Source of the DNA: Plantago elongata
Lineage: Eukaryota; Streptophyta; Magnoliopsida; Lamiales; Plantaginaceae
DNA: 64,000 bases
Direction: 5' to 3'
NCBI GenBank assembly: GCA_036897095.1
Contig: JAYMSP010000105.1
Span: forward strand, 1-64,000
Shown: positions 39,501 through 50,600 of the stretch, in pieces
Position numbering within the stretch: the first letter of the stretch is position 1
How the letters are laid out: each line of letters begins with the position of its first letter
Made by a program: the position numbers and the translations under genes
Notes under the pieces: model-generated
What the model was told of the DNA's origin: nothing
Seen by the model: the letters and a program-made list of their open reading frames with translations, nothing else
Databases searched by the model: none

Positions 39501-41350
39501 TCTTTCTTAAGTATGTAATTAAGTAATAAGTCTTCTCTAATTAGATCTTCCCTATAATTTAATGGATAAGTGTATAATGTTTAACTAATTGCTTAATATA
39601 ACATAACAGAATAAAGGAGAGTGTTTTCTTCTTAAGTAAAAGACTTAAGTTATATTTTAACTATGAATTGTTTTAACAAAGATTTACTGGCGCATAAGTG
39701 TACGCCTAAATAGATCCCTTCTTAGCACCCCTTATTAAAATTTTAAAAAGTTTATTACTTAACGCCTAACCCTTAGTTAGAAAGTTCCCTAGTTATAAGA
39801 GAGCTGCCCCTATATTTCTTAATAATGGCTTGATATTAGTACTAGACTATAAAGTATAAACTAGTAGGGTAACGAAACATAAACAGAAGTCCCTTTTAAG
39901 TAAATAATATCCTTAATAATGTATATTTTAAGAGCTTTAAAATTATTTTTAGATAATTTAATTAGAGAGTTGTCCAAGAAATTAGGGGCATTCCCTTAAA
40001 ATATATAGTTACTTAGGAGTACTCATTACGTAAATTAGATAATACTACTTTACAAAAGGGGATTTTCTTTACTATACTTATAAAGTATTTATGCTTTAAG
40101 TCTTCTTTTATTTATTAAATATAAATAATGTATTTTTAGTTACTTTATTATTTCTATTATTAGTAATCTAGAACTCCCTTATTAAGCTCGTTTTGTCTCC
40201 TTATAAACTCCCTCTATAACTTTTTTATTAGTTTTTTTTAGAAAGTACTTTTTTGTTGAAAGAGTAGTCTCCCCTTTGCTAAAGTATTATAAGTCACTTA
40301 CTCTATAAGATACTAAAAGTTATAACTTTTGTTCTAGGTATACTGCACTATATACATATTTAAATCCTCTAAAAGTAGTCTTCTTTAAAATATAAATTAA
40401 GTAAAGCATCTTCTCTTTACTAATTAGAGAATATTAATTTAGTATACTTTGTCAAATAAACAACCTAGAGTCTTATAATAGCATGAAAGATTATAGCCCC
40501 TTCCAAAGAAGTATACAACCTTTCCTTTAATATATAATATAAAGTTAATTAATCCTATAAACTGTAATAAATTTGTAAGCCTAGAGTAACATATTTATGC
40601 AAAAAAATAAGGTGTCTATTTCCTATAAGTGTAAGGTAAAACTATATACTTTACATATACATCTTTAAAGAGCCCCATATTATGCATTTGTGCCTTATAT
40701 AAATGAAATTATTCCTTTTAATGCCTAGGGTAAGAAAAGTGTACTACTCCCTCAAAAGGTGAGCACTTTCTAATCAAGTACATTGTAAAAACACCTTAAA
40801 TAGCTTCTATATATAAGTATCTTTTTGAAAGTGAAAGTAAGTTCTCTGAATATAAGAATTCTATAAAGTACACTCCTTTGAAATTCATATCCATAAAATA
40901 TATTTTAAGTAGATTTCTTACTCATTAAATTAAATAAGGCTTAAGTAAAATACCATCTAAAGTTAAAGGTAATAACATACTCTATCATATAAAAAAGCAT
41001 TTTATACTTCCCTTTTTAACTAGGGCTCTAGCTAATAAAGAAGCATAACTAAAAGGGGCCTTATACTTAATTCTAAGAAATAGTTGCCCCTTATTACTAA
41101 TGATAGAGATATAGTGCCTTAATATTTTCTAAATATAATAAATAGGGGTGCAAGTTAGCTTCTATCTTCTTTATAGAATCAGTGCTATATATCTATTGCC
41201 ACTTAAAGTGCTAATATAAGGGTATTTCCTAGCAGCTCTTTCCTTATAAAGAAAATACTTAAGTTGCCCTAATAATTTAATCTACTTTTAAAATTCTAGA
41301 ACCTCCTAGTATAATAAGTAATTTAGTAGAAAAGTACTTTTGTAGTTGTA
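36590..41350. repeat. RIP-like degraded repeat block (B block), about 4.75 kb
   Basis: A uniform TpA-joined purine/pyrimidine texture with fairly sharp edges on both sides. No coding frame, intact terminal repeat or RNA gene is visible. The length almost matches the 10.80-15.62 kb block, which would fit two copies of one element, but a comparison of their ends by eye found no clear identity. The right edge holds TAGTCATCGCATA (41354-41366), resembling sequences at other B-to-A edges. Confidence 0.65.
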
Positions 41351-43878
41351 TTGTAGTCATCGCATAAAGAATAAAAAAGGAAGAGCTTTGTCCGAGAAGT
41401 ATTACCAGCAAAGGGCAAGGCGTTTATTCTCAAGATCTACGAGCTTCTTTCTATGATATGACTATGTATGAGTTCCTTTTCTTCATCATTTTCTATTTTT
41501 CTTCTACGCTTTTTATGCAAAGCGGATCTCCTGTATACTCTATCATTCCCAATAGTATACATTTCTCGTACTTTTTTGTAAATTTCATAATATGAAAAGT
41601 TCCTTGGATATCTACTACCTGACTTTTCTAAACTTGCATACTTGTTGTGGTTGGTTCAAAGAGAATTTTTAGGAAGGAATCTTATATTCTAGAATGCAAT
41701 ATAATGAATGGTAGTATAGTGGTATGGTATGATACGTGTAAAGAGCTCTACTAATTTAAATTAACTAAGATAACCTACTTTCTATTTCTAACACTTTTTC
41801 TTTTGTCTAGTTTAGTTTCTATTCTAAATTAGAGATGATAGAGTTATTTCCAAATTAAGTAAGATAGAGTTGCGTGTTAGAAAAAAAGAAATAGAGAGAG
41901 GGTATAAAGATAAAGACTATTCATTAAGGTTTCTCCTATTATAGAGAGAACAAAATATATCAGATCGCACAGTCGTAGTATTTTTTATTTTAACAACTAG
42001 TATGCTGTATAGTACCATACATAGTCCCCTAGTTAGTTAGTAAACGCTTTTACACATAGAAATTTACAGTAATGTTAGTTTATTTGGTAAAAATTCTTCT
42101 ATAGAATCCATCCTCGTTGACTTTGTCTGACTATACCTAGTGTTTAGTTTAGAGCAAGTAAAGAGCGCCGCAGAATAAATACTCACAAAATAATAGAAAA
42201 AGCTATATGGAATATGCTTTTCCCTAAATGTGCGAACAACTAAAAAAATAAATTTAATAATTTCAACTATATCGTAGACGAGGATATATAAACAAAATAG
42301 AAAAGCGAAAAATATAAGGCCACCGCCTCGTCGCAAACGCAAAGGAAAGAGATATTACTGCACCCCGCGATTTAACTAAAAAACAAGAAATTCTTTATCT
42401 GTACTTAACTTATAACCTATTTGTTTGTTGCACGTGAGGGTAGAGAGTCAACTACACTCCATTAGATTCATAAAAAATTAATTTAATAAAACAGAAGCTT
42501 GTGAATTTCTTCTACTTCTTTCTGTTGTTAAGCGTTTATTTTAGCTACATCATGATATGAGTCATATTTATTATTATATCTAATACAGTCACTTTCCTCA
42601 TGTTTTTCCTTTCTCTAGCCAACTAAGCAATTTATATTCTATAGCAAGAGAATAGTGTTCACCAAACAAGTCAAAGTTGTAAATAGAATTACTTACTAGG
42701 CTCCTCACTCAACCCCTATTCTTATAGTACACATACAAATGAAAGAAAACAGGCAAAGAATAAGGTAAAAAGAAAAAAATACGCCAAAAAAGAGAAAGGT
42801 ATAGTAACAGTAACTAGATAAACACGGATTAAAATGAAAAGAAGATATATAATAACTACGGCAAGCAAAGAAAAGTAATATGCTCTTCAAATATCAAATA
42901 TACGTCATCCATGGGTGTGCTAGGTAGAATCTCTCAATCTTAGGATTATATATAAACTATCTAATTCATGCTCTGGATTAGTGCGGAGAAACACTAATTA
43001 ATAAGAAGAAATAATCTAAGAAACTATATTAACTCTACTTAAATTAGCTATACAATACAAAAGGAGTCATAAGGAACATAAATCAGCCAAAGATAACTAC
43101 TAGTAGAAATTACAACATTATAGATTTATTTATAGAAAGAAAAGGAGAACAATCGTTGCAAAAGAATAGCAACAACAAAGACCTGATCATTAGCTTTATT
43201 TTTAGTTGCATGAAATAGAAAAGGTTGCTCGTATTATAGAAAAAGGAAAGGCCGGTTATAATTAAGACTCTAATCAAGAAATGAGAAACTTATTACGGGT
43301 CGGCCAAATCCCAACTGTGTACGAAAGATAAAAGATGGTAGTTGGTTTATAAGTAAATTAGATCTAGTTATTAAATATCTATACTAATATACTAAGGAGC
43401 TGCCAAAAGTCTATTTACAAATCAACCCAAATGACCTCGTAGACTCCACTACATGGAAAATCGCGAAAAAGAATAGTCACTAATAGATTGTCGAATAAAA
43501 AAACATCCGTTATTACTATGCGAATTGATTAACAGCTCTAATTTTTCCATCTCCATCCAGCATACGAAATTAGAATTTATTAGTTATCCTGGCTAGTCTT
43601 TTCACTTTCACGTTGAGTAGCAGCTTTGGGTCATATGGAATGGATTACATCAAGAAAGGAGTAGAAAGGCGTTCCCGAAAGAAAGCTAAGCTTTTAGTAG
43701 ACATTATTAAATTAAATGTTGAATATGCTGACTGAGAATAAATTTGATTTAGCTATATAGTATAAATTAGTATAAATAGATTGATTGCAACTCTCCCGTG
43801 AGAATTCACTACTGAACTGATTCCTCTTAGTATTATACTTAAGTATAGAGAATTCTAGAATTTCGAACTAATCTCCAA

Positions 43879-43904
43879 ACGTCGCTTTTTCTTTATCCCG
43901 ACGT
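43879..43904. repeat. CpG-bearing inverted repeat ACGTCG / CGACGT
   Basis: ACGTCG (43879-43884) and CGACGT (43899-43904) are exact reverse complements across a 14-base pyrimidine-rich loop. Four CpG steps lie within 26 bases. At six bases per arm this could be chance. Confidence 0.6.
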
Positions 43905-46067
43905 GGATTACTTTTATTACTATATTTTTAGGTTTTCCCATTCATTCTTTTTCTTTTAAGGTGGGGTTCTTTATGCTGATATCTAATCTACTAGTAAATC
44001 GTTTCCCCAACAAAAAGACCTTACTAAAACTCTAATTGTTCCTTAGTCTTGAGTATTGTCCTCTTTTCTACCAGACAAGTAGATTGCATTCTTTATTTTA
44101 AATGAAATTCTGGAATAGGTTATCACACTATCCCTCAATAATCTTATAACTGAATATGAGTATTCCGGATATCTTGGTGGTTCGAGTCTTTTTAATAGAC
44201 TATATCAGAATCAGGATTACACTAGGCTAGTATTATGTGTATCTTATCATTTCTTTAATTGCTAGTTTTTAAAATGGATATTTATTGATCCAAGTTTGGA
44301 ATTGAATTATTGATCTACTTGCACTTGTCCCGCTAATAATGGCCTATAGTAAAATATCCTTTCCAAAGAGCCAAAGGGTAAGTTTAAATACAACTTAAAT
44401 CTTGGATCAGTATATTCTCAATAATTGAACGATTTATGTTTAAGTTCGCAGTTTCATCTTTTTCGATTCTTAGGTGACTTTCTTTTCTACTTTGTGTACA
44501 AGTTGTAATCTTATGGAAAAAACCAAAGTCATGAATCAGAAGCATGCCCGCTCATATACTCATATAGTTGAATCTATGATCATAACCTATACTACAGTAC
44601 AGGTCCGATTACACAAGATAAAAAAAGAACCTAGGAGCATACAATATTACGTGAGAAAGGTAAGAGTACTATTATGATTCGACGGAAGAATAGGATTCAC
44701 ACAATTTCTAACTAAGTTGAATTGGCTTTGAGGGAATAAGTTTCTCTTTGGTAATATTCATATTTCCAGGAACTTTTCTAAGGAAGACGTAGGTAACAAC
44801 CGAGAAATATCTTTTTTCGTTTCGATTTTTTTCTTCTAGTTAGAGAAGAGACTAAAAAAAAAGATGGATAAGGAAGGGTCTTGTAGGTTTTGAATGATAT
44901 GACAAATCAAACGGGATTCAAGCGTTGAGCTGAAAAATAGCAAATAGAGGACATGCGCAGAGAAGATATTTCTGGATTGATTCTTATATTGTTTGTAACT
45001 TAGTGCAAAGTCTTCTTTTTAAATTGAATTGTTTGTTAGGCTTGAAAAATATACAATGTATGCGTCAGAGAGTAAAAAAGTTTCTCCTATATAACATATT
45101 AACTAAATCCTTTCTATTTGTCCCAAAGCAGAATGATATTTGTGTAGTAGGAATAGGCTATATATAATAATTAATTATAGGCTTGCAAAAGTATAGGTGA
45201 TTTTGTTTTAGAAAACGGAAATTTCTTGTCTATTCTTTATTGTCTTATTTATAATCTTAACTAGTAAACTAACCAGATTGGATTTCTCAACTTTTTACTT
45301 GCTGCGATTAATGGATATTCTGTATGCAATACGCAACCAAATAGAAACCTTTTTCTAGTTATAAGAGAAGATTACGCTAACGCTCCACTCGGCAACAAGT
45401 ATTTGGCACACTTACTTAATACTGAATGAACGATTCTTTCAACTCACTCTTTTTGAAAAACTAACGTAGGATTCTTTTATTGTGCAAAAAAAAGGAGAAC
45501 GAGGTATAAATATAAAGACAATTTGGTAAATAAAAATAGGAGTTATAAGCAAATCCTAGACAAACCCGCAGGAAAGAAGAAAAGAGGAATTTATATTTTT
45601 TCAGATAGAAAAGTCTCTAAAAAAGTCTTTATAAAGAGTCGACTAATACAACTAATACACTTAAATTCCTTCTTATGCCTGCTGCTGTGTTCTCTCTCGT
45701 TTCTTTTTATCTATTCTTATTCTTTTTGTTACTGTAGTAAATCCGTAATCATCAATAACATGCTATTGCTCGAGGGGGTGAGGTAGAAGATATATTATAA
45801 CTAAGTGCAGAAGACTGGCATAGGGCAATCAGTCCCATAATAAAAGAGAGAGCTTCGGAATGTATAACCGAATATCTACAATAAGATTAAGATTTATAAA
45901 AAAATGAATACAAATAAGTATAATAATTAGTTTAAAGTGTTGTTAAGTATCTAACTTCTTCTATATATTGGGGTATGCAAAAGTATAAGAGTCTATAATA
46001 AATATAATATAGTCGATAAAACCTTTTGCTTCTTACTTACCAGGATTTTCTTTCTTTCGATCTTCTG

Positions 46068-46080
46068 TCCGCGGCGCGGA
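46068..46080. repeat. GC-pure palindrome TCCGCGGCGCGGA
   Basis: Six-base arms, TCCGCG and CGCGGA, pair exactly around one central G. Apart from the end T and A it is pure G+C, with four CpG steps, in DNA of roughly 30% GC. It is the densest CpG cluster I saw in the window. The form suits a binding site for a dimeric factor; no flanking gene supports a particular role. Confidence 0.8.
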
Positions 46081-46427
46081 GAAAACTTCCTAAATTCACT
46101 AATTAACATTTATTCTAAGGAGAGCTTTACGTTGCCTTTAAACCATATCCATATCTTTAAATGATCTTTCTATCTTATTTAAGTGTCAAACATTACATTG
46201 TTCGGAAAGCTTTATGTAAGGAAGATGGTAACAATGATTCAAGATATCTCTATTACAATTACTTTTCAATGATAGATAAGAAATCTTTATTCATGAAGAA
46301 AAATGTCTAAGAAGATCTATTTAACTTTGCTATTTTCTGCAAAACGAAGGATAAAGGCCTAAGTCAAGGTAGTTGGCAAAATACTTAAACATTCGAAAGG
46401 ATCCAACTGATGAAAAAGTTTTTGGAT

Positions 46428-46667
46428 TTAAGAAACTAGATTTAATATCATTATAAATATCATAAAAAATAGGTATTTATTAGGGAACCTAAACTCACTC
46501 TTTGACAAAAATGTATATGGCAGGCATAGCAAGCATCTCTCATGAATTTTCAACGAAATCTTATTCCAATTCCAAAAACCCTGTATTTCAATATTTCTAT
46601 TATGACAAGTACTATACTCATGTTCTAGCTTTACTACTTTACCCTTAAAAGTTGACTTTGTTTGCAT
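46428..46667 (-). CDS. Doubtful small open frame, 79 codons
   Basis: One of four longer frames in the window that begin with ATG, and it has A at -3. The product has a mixed, fairly polar first 60 residues (Lys, Glu, His, Asn and Trp present) and a hydrophobic tail of about 15 residues (around 64-79) that could be a membrane anchor. I recognise no family, see no intron signals I would trust, and find no promoter. An ATG frame of this length is expected by chance in 64 kb, so I list it only because its composition is the least AT-driven here. Confidence 0.1.
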   Translation of the reverse strand: MQTKSTFKGKVVKLEHEYSTCHNRNIEIQGFWNWNKISLKIHERCLLCLPYTFLSKSEFRFPNKYLFFMIFIMILNLVS

Positions 46668-47432
46668 AATCCATTAGATATGATTGATGAATATATGAAA
46701 GAAAAGAGTTGTAACCAAGACTTTCTAGTTGTAATTTAGGTTAAATTTTTGTACTTAAGGTAAGACATCTTTAGAGAAATTCTTAGTTATACGCCCGTGC
46801 ATCATACTCAATTACTTACTACTTAGACTTAGTAGATAGGCCTAGGTTGATTCCTGTGTCTATTTCAACATTCAAAATATATATAATAAATGAAGTGCTA
46901 AATCCGTTTTAATGTTGAATTGCATTCAAAGTTCATTTTAAGTGATAGGTATGAGACATTAATAGATGGAAAGATGTAATCCAAGGTTTCTTCTTTTATG
47001 TTCTCCTTTGCTTCGAGGTAATCGCTTGTTTAATTTTCTGTTTGTTCTTTTATTTACTCGAATTTCTATAAATATACACATATCCGCTGTTCTCAACACA
47101 AGGGCATTTTCTTTCGAAATAGATCATATCTATCAAAAATTTTTATAGAACACTTTCCAAGTTACGGGGAGAAGAAGTCCCACTAGATCCTTAAAAAAGA
47201 TTCGTCTCTTACACATTTCTCGTAAACCCAACCAAACAAGGGGAAAAACGCAATGCCTGTATCTGATGATATAGAGAACAAACCCATGAACAATAGACGA
47301 ATATTATTAAAAGGAGAGTGTAGGATTTCCAATGACTATTTTTAAGATATCTTTCCTCTTATTCTTTGGTTTGTTATTCGAACATACGGTTTTTACTCTT
47401 CCAACTATGGGAAAGTTTCCAACCCAGAGTAG

Positions 47433-47458
47433 AGGAGATCTAATAAGTCAGATCTCCT
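47433..47458. repeat. Hairpin, 9-bp stem and 8-base loop
   Basis: AGGAGATCT (47433-47441) and AGATCTCCT (47450-47458) are exact reverse complements around AATAAGTC. The arms contain a BglII-type AGATCT palindrome each. No T run follows on either strand, so terminator function is not indicated. Confidence 0.75.
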
Positions 47459-47587
47459 ATATAAACAAAATCCAATATGAAAATATGAAATAGTGCACGT
47501 AATTAAAGAAAATGAAAGAAGAATAACATTTTATTAACAAGAAAGGGAAGACTCTCTTGTCTTGTGCCTTTAGGAACTATCTATACT

Positions 47588-47658
47588 ATAATAAGACGCT
47601 TAGCTCAGTAGCACAATGTGTTAGAATTCTCTTTTCCAAATTACAAGTTCCTTCAGGA
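47588..47658 (+). pseudogene. tRNA-like relic with A-box and weak B-box
   Basis: TAGCTCAGTAG, starting near 47595, fits the internal A-box of eukaryotic tRNA genes. A GTTC with partial B-box flanks lies 46 bases farther on, within one base of the normal spacing. The D-stem and anticodon stem do not pair, and the T-stem pairs only if the loop is allowed to be too long, so this is not a working tRNA. It could be a decayed tRNA gene, the head of a tRNA-derived SINE, or chance. If the frame is right the anticodon position would read TCT, but I would not rely on that. Confidence 0.2.
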
Positions 47659-50600
47659 TTGTATTAGAATTAGAAATTGTTCTCATATATTATTTATTGT
47701 CCAGTATTTGTATTTGATAGAATTCCTATACGTGTTGTTTTAACTTTTCTTTTTTATTACATTACCGATTCATAAGTTTCATCGCTAGACAATCTTATAC
47801 TCTAAATAAAAAAGCCCAGTCGAAGAACCTTGGAGAGCTTGGTTGGAGAGGCAGGACTAAGGTGTTTTCTTGAGACCACAAAAAGGTAGAATTTCTGCTA
47901 ATTTTTATAATATTAAGATAGTTGGGCGTAATGAATCCAAATCTTAGGCGTTACTAACAACCTTAAATTTTTGCAGAGTAGACATACATTCCTACTACAA
48001 TTTGATAAATCTTCCGTACATAAAAAGGCGTTTTCTTTTTCATCTGCTGGGGCATCATGGATCTTAAGTACAAAAAAGCCTTTATAATAATATATCACAG
48101 GAACCCTATTCTATCTTATTATTTTATTGAATATTCTCTTCTTACGGCTACCCCAAAAGGGCAAAAAGATTACTTACTTCTTGTTAAATATTATTTAAAG
48201 AAATGACTCGAATAAGAAGAACCAAAGGTCGCGCATTCTTCGGACGAATTATTATTTAGTAGTATTCCATCCATATAGTAGTGGATTCTTTTTGGCTAAG
48301 TGATAAAGTATGAACTTTGCAGGTGATTGTGCTTTCTCTTTAAAATTTGTTTAGTTTGGTTAATTCACAACAACTCTCGGTTTGAGTTCCTTCTTTTTCC
48401 TTTAGACAATAAGGACTTCCTTTCGTAGTTTTCAAAATATTCCTTGTAAAAGTTCCACTGCAATTTTTTTTTTCGCGTACTCTTTCAGGCCTACTTTTTG
48501 TATCAAAGTAAAAAATCTATATTGAATATATTTGGACTTCGATCATCAACGAATGTTGGAATTTCTATAATAGATATGGTATCTGTACAGGAAAAAGTCA
48601 CGATATTTCTATATGCTAAAAGTGTTTTATAGGGTAAGTACAAAATAGCTTATTATAAATAAAATTATATATAATTCAACTTAACTAAGTACATAGTAAA
48701 GACTATTTAAAAGCACTGCTAAATATATTAGATAACTAGGGTATAAGCGCCTTTCTTATAGCTTATGACCTTTGAAGACATAGAGTAATACTTAAGCACT
48801 TATTGATAAATTATTTGATTTGCTAGTAAGATATTCATTTATAATAGAAGATAAGCCACTTCTCTATATAGTAAAGTACTTTTCACATAGTTTTATTTTC
48901 TATAACAAACACTTAGTGATAGCTACTCTATGTCTATAAAATACAAATGGTAGCCCCCAGCTAACAAATAATATACTTATGAAAGAGTTATCTCTTATAT
49001 AGCCAAGTATTTGTGCATAATAACATTATAGGAGGGAAAGCTTAAGTAACGTAAAGTAAAGACAAAAGAGTATTTATAAAAAATGTGGTTGGCCTTGGGA
49101 AGCTGTAGGACTCTATATATAAATATATATAAATTATTTTAATTATACCTAGAAAGTAGGGCTTACTCTTTATTTTTCATTATTACCCCTACCCAGATAT
49201 ACTTATAGGGAGTTATCCATAAGGTGGGAAACACTTTTCTTTCCTTAAAGTTACAGGAGACCTTTAACTTTTTCCATAATTAACTAGGGAAGAATATTAA
49301 AGATTACCAAGAATAAATATTGTATTATAGATAGGTTTACATTATTTCTAGCTTTTTATATAGTAGATACTTATTTATCTTTATATAAAATGAGAGATTT
49401 TTACGTATACACTTATATATTATTAACAATCCTCTAAATTTATCATTTACCAAGATTTCTTAAGGCATAAGTATTAATAACAAATTTATCCTAAATATAT
49501 TTCATGTATAAATACAATGTGCTGTATCTAAAGGAGCATTTTAGGGTAAGTATAAAAAAGCTTCTTCCTTTATAAAAGTACACCATTATTGAGTTATTTA
49601 AGAGTTGAGAAAGACCTACCCCTTTACTTTTTTATAAATTGTGTGCTTAATCTTTAACAAAATCTAAGGGTGCCCAGGTATATGCCTATTTTATAGATAG
49701 CGTACTACTAGGAGAGTAGCTATTATGCGTATATTTTAGTGCAGGCTTATTAAGCAACTAACTACTTGTAAATTAAGAGTACTGGCTAAACTTATGTAAA
49801 TAGAGTTATACTAAGGAGCATTTATAAATTAAATCCTATATTTTAAGTATCCTTTTTTATAATGAAATACTAGAGAGATACGCCCTTTCACCAAATATAT
49901 TAAAAAGGGAGTATAGTTCTTTTCCCTATTTTCCTATACCCTATAATCTTTATATAGAGAATACAGTATTTCCTACAATGCATTTTTTTACCTCTAAATT
50001 ATTTTTTTATAGAAGAAGCTACTTAATTATTATTAACTTAAGATAGAAATATAATATAAGCGCGTATACTTTACCCTTTTTGTAATGTAGAGACAGAAAT
50101 ACTTTTAAGCCTTAATCACGCAACTCGTCAAGTATAAAATATGCAGCACGCTTAAGTAGAAGCTCTTTTTAATATGTTATAGTTAGTCATATAGAGAGCA
50201 TGTCCTTTTACAAGTATACACTTAAGTTCTTTAAAGTAAACTTAAATTAGATTGTGCAAAGAGTTAAATTTCTTATAAAAAAAATTTTTTAAGTATAGGA
50301 AAATAGCAAGGTACTTTACTTATAAAGCTATATGTTTATGAAAAAGACGTGAGTAATCAAGTTATTTATTACTAGTAAGCGTATATTCTTCTAGAATAAT
50401 ATAAAAGAATAAAATATAAAGTGAGAATCTTAAAAACTCAAGTGTAAAACAAGGGGCTAGTACTATAAGATTTCTCTTACTTAAAATAGAAGTATAATAT
50501 AAGGAAGGATATATACACTTCTTTAAGAGATACTAGTCATCCACCTTACTTATTTCTGTGTATCTAGAGCTATGTGCATTCTACTACTAGTTCTTCTTTT

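Larger units (their letters stand above)
41350..48620. other. AT-rich non-coding block (A block), about 7.3 kb
   Basis: The longest A block. Dinucleotides are ordinary and G+C varies: 24 of 60 bases in 47161-47220, much less elsewhere. No gene can be supported. Longer frames at 42064-42342, 44474-44677 and 45523-45786 start at TTG or GTG, and two of them are largely hydrophobic. Two ATG frames at 46428-46667 (minus) and 46966-47148 (plus) diverge from each other. It also holds a tRNA-like relic (47588-47658), three short hairpins, and a direct repeat of TTGGAGAG at 47830-47837 and 47843-47850. Confidence 0.55.

Noticed and set aside
42064-42342. Longest open frame in the window (92 codons, minus), with a hydrophobic run near its start
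   Set aside because: It begins at TTG, its hydrophobic content is what T-rich frames give by chance, and a frame of this length is expected in 64 kb of AT-rich DNA. The same reasoning removes 20738-21013, 45523-45786, 1919-2182, 29880-30128 and 33725-33970, all starting at GTG or TTG.
44179-44193. B-box-like GGTTCGAGTC followed by a T5 run, as at the end of a tRNA gene
   Set aside because: No A-box lies 40-60 bases upstream, and the bases flanking the T-loop cannot form a T-stem.
48630-49580. Two similar stretches sharing AGGGTAAGTA and AGCTT about 910 bases apart, as a possible direct repeat
   Set aside because: Similarity ends after about 25 bases, and the words are common in this texture.
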